Assembly: GCA_017590115.1 (NCBI GenBank)
Contig: JAGGNK010006559.1
Coordinates: forward strand, 6,375,784 to 6,439,783
Source: Montifringilla adamsi
Taxonomy: Eukaryota > Chordata > Aves > Passeriformes > Passeridae
Length of the DNA stretch: 64,000 bases
Reading direction: 5' to 3'
The position numbers and the translations under genes were made by a program. Below the pieces are notes generated by a model, which saw only the letters and a list, made by a program, of their open reading frames with translations, was not told the origin of the DNA and did no database searches. This document shows positions 34,966-49,010 of this stretch, piece after piece (position 1 is the first letter of the stretch; every line of letters begins with the position of its first letter).

Positions 34966-37900
34966 GCATACAGGTCCTGTGGTTTGCCAGAGGAAAAGAG
35001 ATTGGAAATTTTTTACCCAGTGCGAGCTCTTTGCATGTGAGTACAGCTAAAGACGTTGATACAGAATTCTGTGTAACAACCTGACACAAAGCCTATTGGA
35101 CCCAAGGATTTTTGATTCCTTACACAGGCCAGAAGAAGACCTTATGAACTGTTGTCTTGCCAGGACAAGTGACATGACTGGATTGTTAGTATAAACAGTG
35201 ATGTATTGGTATTAATTAATTATGACCAACTAATGGCAGATCTACTAATTGTAGGTACCAGCCCATTATTTTTAAGGAAAAATACTACCCCTGCAACTTT
35301 TCTTCCATTGATCTAGGAGAATTTGAGGCTCCTCATCTTCTTCAGATGGTACAAGGCCCAAGGTCACTCCTAGACTTCTGTCTAATGAATGGGAGTTGTT
35401 GTGTGGATGTTGTTTTTATTGGGTAGTTTGGTTCAAACCAACATATGACATTGTCTACACACTGTCAGAGGCTTTGGAAGTAAGGGCTTCTACACACCAG
35501 TCACCGTAGTACTTTGCAGACTGTGCTGTAGCTCATGCAAGCCAGTACTTTACTACTACTCAAAACAATAGGCTGAATTCATCAAAGTGATAGTGGGGTC
35601 AAAAGGGTAGAGTTGCCAAGGCATAACTCACTGTAGTTAAAGGTAATTTTAGTTTTATTTCCTTTTTGATTAATGTTTAAACTTTGATTAAGATTTTTCC
35701 AGGGGAGAACAATAGAGCCGTGGGATAGATGTTTAAGTTCAACTGATAATGAAAAACAATTAAAAATAAAAGGTCCCCCTAAACCTCTCAGCAGAACTTT
35801 TTCCAAGAGAAGTCCTTCGCGTCAAAACTAAACAAGCAGTTCCCTTTCCATCTCTGTTGTTCTGCGAATGAGGGCTGTCTGTAAATAAAACTAACGTGTT
35901 GCCCATCTGTTATGCACAGCTAAAGGAAACTTAAAGACAATACTACCAGAACTCCCAAAGATACCATCTAACTCCATAAATCATTTATTTTTACAGCTCA
36001 GATCAAAGCGCTCGTGGATACTGGACTCATTCCGTCATGGCGTGCTCTTTGGAAGAAACTCCCACAGTCATGTGATTGTTTTTCCACTGCCCACTGAAAA
36101 AGTCCTCAGGCTCAGAAGTTCCCTTTGCACTGACTCCCTCTCATGGATTATGTTTCATATCACTTATGCTGTGCCTGTTCACACCATCCTCTCTAGGTTA
36201 GCAAACATTTTTAATTTTCCTGGATGCTGCTGAAATCTCCTGTTGCCCAGAGGAGGGTGTTGGGTAACAGTGTGAATGGTGGACTATCAGAAACACCTTG
36301 AAGAAGGAACTTTTCACCCCAAAGTGTGAGGCTTTAGGAAAATGATGGTGCCATTCATACTAGATAAAGCAAGGAAGGATTAGGCTCTTTTGTGGACCAT
36401 ACCATGGCCCAGGGTTTCAGCTCTTGTGTAGTGGATTAGAAGTGGTATCATGGCATTATCATACATGGGATACTAACACCTCTTGCAATATTTTTAAAGC
36501 AGGCCAGAGCATGCAGGGCTATGTGTCGTGTTGAGTTATGTGCCTGGTGTGTCAAGCCACAAAAAGTGGAGAACAGGCTGCATGTAAGGGCAGAGAAGTG
36601 TCAGCTGGGAATACTCATGTTCCAAAGTAAGGGAGCTACCAAGGTGTTGGCTTCTCAGTGCTGACTGTGAGCTCTGTGGCTGTGCTGTATCTACGGACAA
36701 CTTAGAATACACAACTAGATGGAGAACAATGCAGAGAAACTGGACAAAATCAGTCTTCTCATTTCTAGTTAAATGGTCACTACTGATTTTTCTCATGAAG
36801 GAAGGCATATTGCTTCATCTATATGGCAGCCAAGGATAATGGCTGTCATACTGCTCCCAAGGAATACTTTTTGGAAACTGGTACTTTAAATTTGGCAGAG
36901 CAAAACATCTTTGGTTCTAACATAGTCATTTTGAGATTTGATCTTCCTCTCAGGCTGGTAAGCATTCCTAAATTCTTTTTCTTCCTTCTTTTACTTTGAA
37001 GTGTTGCTGAGGAAACTTGATGACTTTAGCACACTGCCTGTGATAACATTGATAAAAATAATCTCTGTAGCAGTCTGGAGTCCTCTGAGAAGCAGACTGC
37101 ATGCACAGCTCAGACAGCTTACAAAGCTCTGACAGTAGGAAAGCGTGGCCACGGCCCGAGACATGTGGTAAAACAAGCCCTATTTCTTGTAGCCTGTTCA
37201 GCCAGGAGGGGCTGGGGAGAGTGGTCACACTCAGGTTGCTTTTGCAGCTACTTAAGTTTCCCTGTTTGTAGCCACTTTTCATTCTCTGGAGGCTGAGGTC
37301 CCTATTTGGTATGCTGGGCAAATCTGTTTTGAATTGCCATTCAGTGAATGTCTGAGCACTGAGATGAGCAGTAGGGCTGCTTCTAGGGCAGGTCAACATA
37401 CATTATAGCTCTCAAAAGGACAGGAATGGGACCACTTATTTTTGAGGAATCTTGGCTATACTTTCCTCTAAGTTCTAATTATTTACACATACACAGGAAA
37501 AGAGACTTTTCTTAACTTTATATACTTAAGGCAGTAGTTAACTATCTAAAGATCTCATTACTTTAACATACTCACTGCTTTAATTAACCTGCATTAATTT
37601 ATTTACTGTGATGGATCCATATCTTTTAAAAGGACAAAGGCAATATGATTCATTAGAAAGTAACAACATCTGCACTGAGTGATTCTTACTGCTTAATAAA
37701 AAACTTTGAAAGTGAAATAAAAGATTAAGCCTATCATGAAATACCTGAATGTAACTGGCATAGCTTTTGCAGCCTATTAATAAATTTCAGTTAGGTCATA
37801 ATAAAATAAAATAACAGATAAAGGAAAGTTGGTTGATACATTTAATTCTCATATTGATAAAAAGTTTGCCCAAAATGTTTAGGCAGTTATGGTGTGAGAG

Positions 37901-40900
37901 ACAAAGTGTTTTGAGAAATACTCCTTCCTTCCTTGGCAAACTCCAAGAATATTATAGCAAAATATTACCAAAAAGGGAGCTGAATTCATATCTTGTGATG
38001 GAAGTTGCTTTATTTGCTAATGATATGCAATAGGAGACAAAAACCGCCATGTAATAGCACAAAATTGTTTCAGTGAGTGTGACTGAGGAGAAAGTCAGAT
38101 GGACTTAACTTTTTTGAGTGAATGACAGACAAAATTCAAAGAAGGCTAGAAAGTAACATGTTTTTGGAGGAAACATCTGGAACTCTGAATTACCCTATCA
38201 CCACAGAAAAAGATCTTAAACAAAAGCCAGCCAGCAGAGCTAAGGGAGATCTCTGTAATAGGAAGAGACAAGATAATTTTGTTCACTTGCTGTAGGTCTC
38301 ATGTGTCTCCCACTGAATCACCTAGGCATGGTTGGAAACTGAACTGCATCTTGAAAGTTTGACTCTGACCCAGTATGGCATTTTTTAGATCCTGAAAATT
38401 GGTATTTGGGTGGTGTGGGGAAAGCTTTGCATTCAGCAGATTGGCATTGTAAGAAACAGGATGTCAAACAATTAAATGCTCTGATACCTTCACAGTGATG
38501 TGGCCTCATCAGAAATACTGTTCTCAGTTTAGTCAGCCAATCTTAAGTCCAGTTTAGACTTTGTTCTAGAGAGAAGATAAATGCCTCTGGAGATGCTGAA
38601 ATGGCCAGTCTTGAAGGTAAGGCTGTGGACTAGCTGGGGTGATTCCTCTGACACAGTGGTGCGTTTCCTTTGTCTCTAGCATGTTAAATATTTCGGCAAT
38701 GACTGTTTCATTTCCTGAAGTTACATTCATCTTGTTTAAAGATGCACTTAACTGATGTTTAATAAAATATTGTGGATACTCCTGAATTTAATGAGTTGCC
38801 ATGTCAGATTTCATTTAAATCCTTTGATTTTTTTGTCTTATATTTATAGCCGAAAGCTCTGTTTTTCATTTTGACCAGAATTATTGCTCTAGCTATTGGC
38901 ACTGGGTTCCCTGTATTTACATACCTGCAAAATAAAGATTGAGCCAAACTAAATTAAAACTTAATAATAATAAAACCTCCTCAGAAAACGAAAACAACAA
39001 CTGAGCTCCATACTTCACCTCCTCAGAAATCCTAAACCACAACACATCAGCAAAAAGTACCTTTTTTGCTTTATTACTCAAGGCAAGTTTATGTATTTTG
39101 GGCCTGAAATGAATGGGCCCTTCTTAAATACGACATCTGTGTATTTTAAAGCAAGCTAAACCTTTCTGTGGGGATTATGCTAAATTGACACCCACAGAGA
39201 TTACAGTCTCCTCTTTTCATGTGGAGAGGATGTCACCCCACGTGTTTGTTTTTGTATGTGAGCATAACCCATGCTCCTGCAGTGCCTAAAATAGGTGGTT
39301 TGCTGGGGTTGATGGAAGGATAACATAGCCTGTGTTGCTGGAACTCCAGGTTTCCTGGTATTTCCATGCATGCCTCTGCACCTAAGCAGTCATGGGCATC
39401 TGTGTGTGTTACGTGCCATACCTGCCTGTGGCCCTGTTACCATCATCTGTGGCTGTAGGTACCGCTTAGTGACACCCACACGTGAGCTGGAGTGCCATAC
39501 TCTGACTTGGTGATCCTTGTGGGTCCCCCCCAGCTCAGAATATTTTATAATTTGACATAAAGAGCAGGTACAGTGCTATGTTACTTCACCAGAACCCATG
39601 AAACCTTTTGATAAGACAGAGCAAAACAAAAGGAGGCATGTGCTGCCTTTGCTGCTAAAGGATTTGTCATACAACAAAATGTCTCTTTTCTCTACGTGGC
39701 TGACATTTTCTTTTTAAAAACGTTTTCTGTTTGAAAAGAATTTTTGCCCCAAATTGTAAGTTTTAAAAAATGCTTGAGGTGACTAATTTTTTTTGCTAGG
39801 AAATTTTTTGAGATGTGTTCTGATGTTTTAGATTTCCAGGGCAGAAAAACTTGTGGTTCTGACCGTTGAGTTATGATTTTGCTCTGTTTGGTAATGTCCC
39901 TATTTTGCTGGTCTGTATACACAGGTATGTAAACAGAGTGGTCACCAGTACAATGCAGAATAGCACAGAGGAGCAAGAACTCCAGAGTTTACCATGTGAA
40001 ATCCCATCCCCAAGACAACTCTTTATTTCGTATTACGCAGTGTTACCTGAAAAACAGAAGCAGGCATCAGATATAGCTGTGACGAAGATGAACAATTCAT
40101 GTGAGAGTGCCTTTTGGAGATTAAATTTTGGAATTTCTAATGCCAAAAATTTAATATTTGCCTTTTTCTTAAATCATAAATCTGGATCTTCAACTAAATT
40201 AAATTTATAATGAGAAAGTTGTTTACAAACTTGTTGTTGATTTAAAGTAGTGACTTTGTGAGTGTACTTTTGGTCCTTTGTATGAGGCCATTCAAGTATT
40301 GCCTGACAGGCAAACAGCTACTGCAAGCATATTCTTAGGAAACAGATGCTCAGGTGTGCTCTGGTCAGGTAGAAGCAGCCTGTGAAATTAATTGGTGCAT
40401 GTAGTTATTCATGCCACATTCATTGTAAGATGTATTAGCTTCTCTTTTTTTTATTGTTGATGTAATCTCTTGAGAAAAAAAGGTCTGCTGGCTTTATTAT
40501 TCTCCTGGCTAAATCAAGAGCCACGTTAAAATCAAGTGTTTCCCCACCGCCAGACTCTGTTTAACTAAGTAGCTCATGGGAGAGGTTTATTCCCCTTTTA
40601 TAGTGAGTTCAAGTGAGACAAAGGATTTGTGTGGCGAAGGACTAAGTGGAAAAGGCCAAGCTAGTCCTTCTATTATTGTGCCCCTCTCTAAACCAAAACC
40701 CCAAATGGTATATAAAATATTTCCCTTCTTGAATTCCAGTAAATCACAAAGTTATTTCCCCAGTTTTCCTTTACCTCCGCACAGGGCATTTTACTTTTAA
40801 AGTAGAAAATGTTATTTATATACTTCTGTGCTTTCCTCCACTTTCCTTTAATGCTTTTCCAGGGATTACAGAATAATCAAACTCTACAAAAGTAGTTTGA

Positions 40901-43219
40901 GAAGGTTTAAAGTGCATTAAACTTCCCCTCATTTATGAAGGAGAGGTGATTGAAGTGAAACACTGATGTTTTTGGAGTTTACTCTTTGAGGGTTGATAAT
41001 GAGATTTAAAATACGCGTAAGTAAATGCTCCCTAATTAGGCACCTGTTATGTTCTGTCGTGATCAGTGCTTTAAGGGACTAAAATGCCAAGTGGCAGTGA
41101 CATTTTGTACAATTTTGCAAAGAGCATTTGTGCTCACCCCTTGCTTAAGAAATACAATGAGGTTGGCTTTAGTTTGCTAATAGATATTTTAAAATCAGTT
41201 TGGGAAAAGTTATTCCATGAGGTAAAGATCCTGTTTGAAGTGGAAGCTGTTCATCTGAAGAAACATCCATCACAAGACAAGAAAAGAATGATTTCTTTGT
41301 GACTGGGAAATCAATGAGACATCTGTTTTAATGTACAGCCCAGAAATAATGCAGTGAGTTCAAAAGGGAATCATAAAGAAGGCTGCTTTTTTGTCTCTCC
41401 AGAGTCTGTAGGGTGGGATTCAGGACAGTATTTTACATTAGCAGAACTTCTTGAGTTTATGTCCTTAACTAAGTGGTTGAAGTAGACCTTTTGATGATGC
41501 TGATGTTTAGGGTTATATGAGCTACTGGGGATTTGTGTTTACTGACCTCATAAAAGAACTTCGTTTGGGTCTTGATTTTGTCCCTGTTTCCCAGACACAG
41601 ATTGCTCAAACTGCTGATCCTGCCCTGTTCTCGGTGGGGAGCAGGAGCTGGAGGCTGGACAGTCTCTGGGATGCTTGGCAGGAGGTTGAAGCACTGACTC
41701 ACCGTGGGCTTGCTCTTCCTGGAAATACCGTGCCTGGGCTGCAGGCTCCCCATTTGGAGGGGCACTGGGACATGTGCAGACATCACTGCACATCGTATGA
41801 CTGTGTCCATTTGTCCTGCTTGCTTCGTTTCTCTCCTCTGGATCCCCTGTAAAATTTGTTGGGTCCCTGTTGCCTGTCTTTCAAGTGCGTATGCCATGAA
41901 TTCAGATTTTCCCTTGCAGGCTCTTCGTTGCAGTCTCTTTAGCTTCCCTGAATAATGGTGTGGGAAGCAGCCAAAAAAGGGTTACAACCACTACACATCT
42001 GCTTAGGCTGGAAGGACCCTCCCCACAAAACCCAGATGCCCTGAATGAGACCTAACCTCTTTCTTGTAAGGTTTTTTGAGGACGAGAAGAAATGAAACAT
42101 TGAGGACTCAATTACCCCAAGGCACATGGGATTGGCAGTGTTTTATAGTTCCTTGGTGTGCACACACTGTATAAGATATGAGACCAAGAGGAGCCCCCAG
42201 GCATTAGGTAATGGGATTGTTAGAGCCCCACTGGTATCTGTAGTGTGGAGTCTCCTTATGGCAAAACTGGGCTTGCAGATGTCTGTTTCCAAAGGGAGGA
42301 GAGAATAGCAAGAAGATATGCAGCTCTGGCAGTGTTTGAAATCTGAGACCAATGGTCACCCTGGAAACAGCATGTTGAAAGCCTGAAAAACCTCCTGGCA
42401 GCGCGTGGGTGGAGTAAAAAAAGTCCTTGGGTTTGTGTGTGCAATTCCAACAAGTTGTGCTCGGCAGGAGGGAAAACAGCTACTGAGGGGACACACGCAT
42501 ACGTTCTCTGGGGAGCCATCTTATCACCCCTTCACATAGAAAGCTGCTAAAAATGCTGATGTTTAGGACATGCTCTCCCTTGGGAAGTGTCAGTGAAATG
42601 AATGCATTTTTGTTTCTGTCAGCACAGTCCCATGGAAAAAAAGTCTGTGGAGAGATGCACAGAACAATAAAACAAAATAGTCAAAGGTGGGAGAGCTGTG
42701 CCCTACCAAAGGCAGCAAAAAAGCCATGCTGTTCCCACTGAAGATGTTTGCATTGAAAATTCCAGCCTGGCTGGTGGCAGAACAGGGTCCCAAACCTCCT
42801 AATTCCCTGATGTCATGTAGGGAGGAATGAGGCAATCTGACATTTATGGATTGGTTGTGGATGCAGACCCATGGGAGTCTCCCCACGCGCAGGAGTGGCA
42901 CAGCCGTTCCTCAGGAATGCACAGTTCAGCGGCCTGGCTTCTGCTCCCCCTGGGACAGCTGCTGGTGACACTTCCCTGGTGTGCCCTTCAGGCTTCAGTG
43001 AGATGTAGTTCACTGGTTCCCTGAGCTAGCAATGGGTGTCTTGACATCTGACAGCTCATGAAAGAGTTTCTTTCTATGAATTGATCAAATGATGTCTTTT
43101 AACAATGTGAATTTTGACATCCACAATGCTGTCTGAAAATGATTCCCCATTTTAAGCATACAATGCTTTGAAATAAAACCTTCCTTTATTTACTTTGATA
43201 TTACCACCTGGAAGCTTCT
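34966..43219. other. Non-coding interval
   Basis: No repeat family or defensible exon in about 8 kb. A T-rich acceptor-like site at 35996 precedes 79 open codons but lacks further support. Confidence 0.45.
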
Positions 43220-43870
43220 TTTGATGCTTTTATTTCCTGTATCATTTGGTATATTGAGGTCTTCGCTCATATCTTCCTTCTCACTCACTAAATGAAGAGT
43301 CCTACTCTTTCAAAGAAATGTTTTTCCAGAAGTTGCTTCATGATTTTTGTCATCCTTATTTGTCTTTTTGTGTGCCTTTTCTAGCTATGGTATGTCCATT
43401 TTGTGATGGTGGGATGAAAACCATATTCAGTATTCAGCAGGTTGGTGCACATACGCTAATTAAATTGTTTTGATGTCTACTCCTTACCTGAAAAATTCTG
43501 GCATTTGATTCATTTTTTTGATAGCTATGGGGCAGTCAGGTAAATGGAATTACCCAGTGTGATCCTAAAATCTTGTCTCTAAGGGGCAATAGTGAAGTCT
43601 AAGGTAGGATTTGTTTAGTGCATACACATTTATTTACACTGAACTTCATTTGCCATTCTGCCTCTGGTGAGACACTTCCTGGACATTCAAAATTACCAAA
43701 TCTACTTGATCTCCTCTGTTCCACACTTGTCGAATCCTTCCAGGAGCTGCATCAGCACAGTGATGTGACTTCTTTCTACAAAAGCTGCATGGAGTCTTCC
43801 CAGCACATCGGGTTTATTCCTGTGCCTCCCTAATTATATAATTTGGATTAATTTTTACCAATTTACATGT
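43220..43870 (-). mobile_element. Ancient CR1 LINE fragment, antisense
   Basis: Ordered antisense CR1 blocks: 'tgtccattttgtgatggtgggatgaaaaccatattcagtattcagcaggttggtgcac', then 'ctggcatttgattcatttttttgatagc', then 'acatttatttacactgaacttcatttgccattctg'. The last is the clearest and corresponds to the antisense of a conserved RT-domain segment. Heavily mutated; ends approximate. Confidence 0.65.
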
Positions 43871-46138
43871 GGTTCTCTGCAAAGGAAGTTCCCCAGCATT
43901 AAAATGTAGTGACTTCCCAGGACTAGTAACAAGAAGCTCTATGGGAATCACACTATTCAAAGGAAGCTGCTGAATTTCCATGTGTGTAAAGTCAATAATA
44001 TTTTTCCACTTTTTAGTCTTCATTCACCATTGCTATTAGATGGGGTGTGGGTGGACCTTACTATAATTTTCCTGTTTTTGTCATGTTGACAAGCAGCCTT
44101 GCTGGAGCAAGCACTGAAGATTGCAGTTCTGCACGTGATACTTGTGAATACATCCCATGAAGTTTTTCTTTTTCTTCCCTTTAGGCTTTAACAGAAGTAA
44201 AGGTTGGAAATGAGACCAGTGCTGAAATATTAGCTGAAAAATGCAAGACTTGAGTGGAGATTTAAGTCTTGCAGAACGAACTTGCAATTTCTGATGTTCA
44301 CTGGGTTGTTTCCTGCAGGGACTTACTAAAGAAACAGAAAAAACATACCCCTCTACAAAATTAAAACCAGTTACTATTTCTTGTTTCACTGTTTGCATGC
44401 CCTGTGATGATTAAAAAATAGCATCTTGCCTTGATTTGCCATCTTTTTGGGAAAAAAAAAGGTTTTTTTCCCAAAAAACCCACAGAATTTTCCCAGACTT
44501 GTGGACTCCCTTAAAACATAATCTTTATTTGGCTTTACTTTTTCCACAGACCTGGATAAAATATAGACTACACTAAGAAGAGTCTGTTTATTTGGTACCT
44601 CAGAGACTTCTTTGACATGTGTGAAAATGACCTCTCTGCCAAGGATGCACAAGCCTACGTGGAGATGAAATAAACAGGGAAAAAATGTAATCTGAGTGCT
44701 TTAAACCAGTGAGAAAAAATTATGTGTACAGGAACATTAGCACTGTGTTTGATATATCAGCTTGTGCTCTGAACATTACAGAATAGATGCAATGCAATTC
44801 ATTTTCCTGCTATTTGTCCTTTATTTCTTTGTGAATCTGTCAGCTAGGAAAGGCAGAATAAATCTGACATTAAATTTACACTGCATGGAAAACACTCCCT
44901 TTCACACTTTATGGAAATATACATATCAAGAGTTTATTTTATTTATGCACACAACTAATTCCACTGAATTCCAAGTACCCTATGTGAGTAAAGATATATA
45001 TATTTTTATATATACATGCACATTTGCAAAATCCAGACTTAAGGGCTAACTTTGTTCTGTGGAACCTATTATTTTTGAATGTGTCCTGCTTGTGTTGTTT
45101 CTTTTTGTTTAACAAATCATAATCTATTATTTATATTCTGCGAGGGACTGTATTTGCATTTCCCCACACTACATTTTATTGACTGTGGTGATTGTTTTAA
45201 GGAAAGTGTACTTTCCCTTATTTTTTTATGCAATATGGCTTAGTTGGAGCATCTGGTTTCAAGTGAAGTATTTTCCTACCTACTTTTCCATCTGAACTGA
45301 CCAAGGTGTAATAATGTTAAAAGCTGGACTCAATCATAAAATGGGTCAAAGCCTTGAAGAGGACAAAAGTTGTGACTTTTGACCATGGAGTCCTTTGTTT
45401 AGGCCTTAGTTGGCAAAATGTCCTGGAAACCTTCAATCTGAGGTGAATCTGAAGTAGTTTTGGGTGACTTTGATTAGATGTCTGTAACTGTCTCTAAGCC
45501 AGTGGATTTTGATCCCTGCTCAAACCAGGAGTGATTTATCTACAACTAGTTCAGACATGGTACTACTCCATGCACTGTGTTTTACTTGATAAAAAAAAAA
45601 AAAAAAAAAAGGGAAAAAGTAAAGATACACTTTAGCTTGACTTTTCTCAGGGTTTCTTGGCAGAGAGCTCAGAAAGGAATTATTTCTACAGAAATGTTCT
45701 CACCTGCCTCCCTAATTTACAGGGTTAACAGGATGTGTGAACTCTGTGGAGAGTACGAGATCTTCATGTTTGCTGATGGAGTGTTTCACTAGGATTGCAG
45801 TGGCATCCTTCTTTATATGACCAACTTAGAATTCTTTACTCAATAGGAAAGTTTTACAGAACCAAGCACAGTAAACTAGTAGGATTCTGCTGAAATTTTT
45901 TTTGCATTCAAATTTAGAAAAAAGGTAGAATAAAACCCACTCTAACTGTAAAAACGAACAAAGCCATGAAAGCAATTTACAGTAAGATTCACTTTCTGGA
46001 TTAATCTTTCTAGACTTTTAGAATCATTAAGCATCCTTTACAGTAAGAAAAAAGTCAATTCTCTGATATAATCTGTGTAAGGGTATGCAGCCTCTTGGTT
46101 TTGAAACCTGGAAGTTTCAGTTGAACACCTACAGAAAC
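43871..46138. other. Non-coding interval
   Basis: It contains an A/T hairpin with 15-base arms (44444-44477), a TA-rich tract near 44993-45015 and poly-A at 45591-45610. No exon recognised. Confidence 0.5.
45591..45610 (+). repeat. Poly-A tract (20)
   Basis: Twenty uninterrupted A residues followed by GGGAAAAAG. Confidence 0.9.
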
Positions 46139-46480
46139 AGAGAATCACAGAATGCTGGTGTTGGAAGGGCCCTTTAAAGATCATCCAACCTCCTGGCTGT
46201 TTGAAGGAACACCTCACTTGATCAGGATGTTCAAGGTTGCTCCTTGAACCCTTCCGGTGGTGGGACATCCACAACTCTGAGCTATCAGTTCCAGGGTCTC
46301 CACACCCTCATAATAAATAATTTCTTCCTTACACTGAATGTCAATCTACCTTCTTCTGGTTTAAAACCATTACCCCTTGTCCTGTCGTTACAGAGCCTCT
46401 CCATCTTTCTTGAAAGGCTGCAATAGCTGGTTCCTCTCTCCTTCTATCCAAACTTTCCATGCTGTTTACAATCTTCCTTT
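46139..46480 (-). mobile_element. CR1 LINE fragment, 3' end
   Basis: It begins AGAATCACAGAATGCTGGTG (reversed CR1 tail) and continues 'gttggaagggccctttaaagatcatccaacc', 'gggacatccacaactctgagc', 'ttcttccttac' and 'accattaccccttgtcctgtc'. The element is on the minus strand. Beyond 46395 the order jumps to 'tctttcttgaaaggctgcaata', so an internal stretch is deleted. It is less diverged than the old CR1 pieces in this window. Confidence 0.85.
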
Positions 46481-48599
46481 TGTGGAAGTAGCTGTTTACC
46501 CTGCTCCAGACTTTGCTGTCAGAAGCACCATATACGCCACGGGGTGTGGTGCCACGTGCTCCACAAACACCACGAAAAGGGACAAGGTGCATTATCCTTC
46601 ATGAGTTGTCACCTCTGTTGGATGCCAGATCTCCATGTTATGTGGACATAACACAGCAGCACTTTCCAAGTTCTCAAATGGACCCTGGTATAGGGGTTCA
46701 TTTTCAACCCATGCATTTATTTGTAGAAGTGGTGTCTCCTAAGGAGCTTTATAGTGATTCCTTCTGGCCTTTGTTGGATAGAAAAGCATTTGCAACAAAT
46801 GAAGTTTTACTCTTGGAAAACAAATTTTGCCATCTTCAGTCTATCCTGTTCTTGCATTGCACACTGCTCTGGCTCTATAGGGAAGAGGTCTTTCAGTTGG
46901 TGAGAAAAATATTAATAAATGAATGATCTATAAATAAACAAATGGAGACTGCCTAAAGAGGAGTGAAGTTGTTTAAATTAGTAGATCACCAGAGTAGCAG
47001 AATTGTTTCTGGGAATAACCCCCTCTTACAAAACACTTAACTTTTTCCACATTTCAACTTCTGGGTACAATTGTCCTTTAACACAAATTTGAGTCCAGAA
47101 TACAGCGTGAACTCATGTGGCCTCATCTAAAGTGCTGTGGAATTCAATTGCTTCATGATTTTTCTTTTTTCAAATTGTTATTTCTTACCATGTGGGCACT
47201 ATAGAATGCATTTCAAATTTATTTATTCAAACTGAAATAAAAAAGTGGAAAATTCCTCGCAGCAGAGACTAGCGCTGGGGCTTCACAGAGAAAGTCTTGA
47301 TCATGTTGAATTAATGTCTTGTGGACTTAAAAAAAAAATAATTCAGGTGGCTGACCTAGTAAGTATGTAATTCTGGCTGAAGTTAGTCACTTTGAAAGAT
47401 TAGTGACTATATAGTCAAGCCTGCAGGTCTTAAAAAAAATTCTTGGCATGAAATGCAGAAAAACATCTTAATAGATTACATGTCTCCCTTACACATACTG
47501 TACCACATAAGAAAAATCAATTCTGTACCTATTAATTTGGCCTGAGGTAGGCCTCAGTTTGGCAGCTTACCCCATCTAATTTGCCAGCTTTATAACATGC
47601 TGGCCTTAGTTATTTTCTCAGTGGTGAGGATGCCTATTTATTGGGAGGAATAGAAAAGTACTGGGCTAAAATAGACTTTTTATGTCCATTGCCTCTTGTA
47701 ATCAATTATTAACATCTTTGTGCTTATGGTCAGAGTACTGTTTCTCTGTTTAAAAAAATCACTTTTAATTTACAGCTAAGATGTATTACTATTTATGCCT
47801 TTTGCTGTTATGCTGATCATGTCTGGCAGTGTAACTGACTTTTATCAATATCTGCATTTGGTGTTTCCTTCTCTTTGTTACAGATAGCATTATATCTGCT
47901 TTCAACCTCCTTTTTGTAGGGTGTTTAAGTCAAATTTACTTAGCTTAATCCATTTTAGGAATCTCCGCCTGTTCCAGTTTGTGTTTTCATGCATGACTGC
48001 GTCTGTATGATATTACAGAGGTGGTTTCATGCAAGTGTTTTATAATGAAATCTGTATTCCTGCTGAATAGGAAAATAATTTTGTCTCCATATATATGAGG
48101 ACCACATTTTTCTTTTACAGTGACATCATAGGTGTGGTTCTTGCTCTTCCTGTTACTGATTGACTCATTGTTTTTTCTGCTCCTCATCAAACTAGTGAAA
48201 TTCCAGACTGTGACAAAAAAATCTTGGAGATTTCTAGCTCCCTGACCTTATGCTTGGCACTGCTGAATGCTGACTGATTTCCAGAGCTCCATGCCTCGAG
48301 GTCATCTGGTTCTTCTCAATGTCCAGACAGAGAAAAACTAAGAAATTCCTTCCTCTTGTGCCCCAACCCCAAAAAAAGTGCCTTCAGGGGTGGTTATCCA
48401 GTGGACCTGCCCTTTCTGCCAGTGGCAGCTTCCTGCAGCACGCCAGGACACACGTTACCTACTGAAATGTGTACATTGCAGGTGGTGCACAAGTCAGCTT
48501 GTAGGTAACCCACTCTGTGACACCCTGTTCTCTTGATCCTGATTATGATTTTTAATTCAAGGGCATGAGCAAAAATATATAGTTTCTTGAAGAACTCCA
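46481..48599. other. Non-coding interval
   Basis: AT-rich with no repeat family or exon recognised. The 137-codon frame at 46513-46926 starts in or beside CR1 remnants and is not protein-like. Confidence 0.5.
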
Positions 48600-49010
48600 A
48601 GGAAATCTCCCCCTCAGACCAATTGTTTTATTGTCAGCACATCCTTCTCTGTTGTTACTTTGTTGCCATCTTACAATTGTAGAATTCAATTCCCTTTTTC
48701 TACATCATAGTATTTTCCCATATGACACTGTAGAAAGAACTTTAATGAAGCCCAGATATAGGAAAACTGGTTCATTTATCTTGTCTGAAAACCTATTATT
48801 CTGAAAAGTTCAACTCTTGGTAAACCCATCTTACACTATACCCCCAGTTTTCCTCTTTCTTCTGTGCCTTTAATGTCTGTATTGTCTCCAAAGTGTATTT
48901 TAAAACTGTGCATAAAGATCTGCAGTCCAATGGCTTTTAACTATAAAAATCAATATTTCTCTTTCCTTATAGACAAAGTTTTCTGTCTGGTATTTGCCAA
49001 AATGGTAGAC
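48600..49010 (-). mobile_element. Possible ancient CR1/LINE relic, antisense
   Basis: 'cttgtctgaaaacctattattctgaaaagttcaactcttggtaaacccatctt' and 'gcctttaatgtctgtattgtctcc' recall antisense LINE RT-region text (the 'ttgtccacatgcttgttga...aaaaaccatgttgactctt' pattern). Weak and by eye; could be unique DNA. Confidence 0.3.

Noticed and set aside
35997..36233. T-rich acceptor-like site followed by 79 open codons starting LRSKRSW, resembling the cleavage site of a cadherin propeptide
   Set aside because: Only about six residues match; the rest bears no resemblance to a cadherin repeat. No donor or partner exon was seen.
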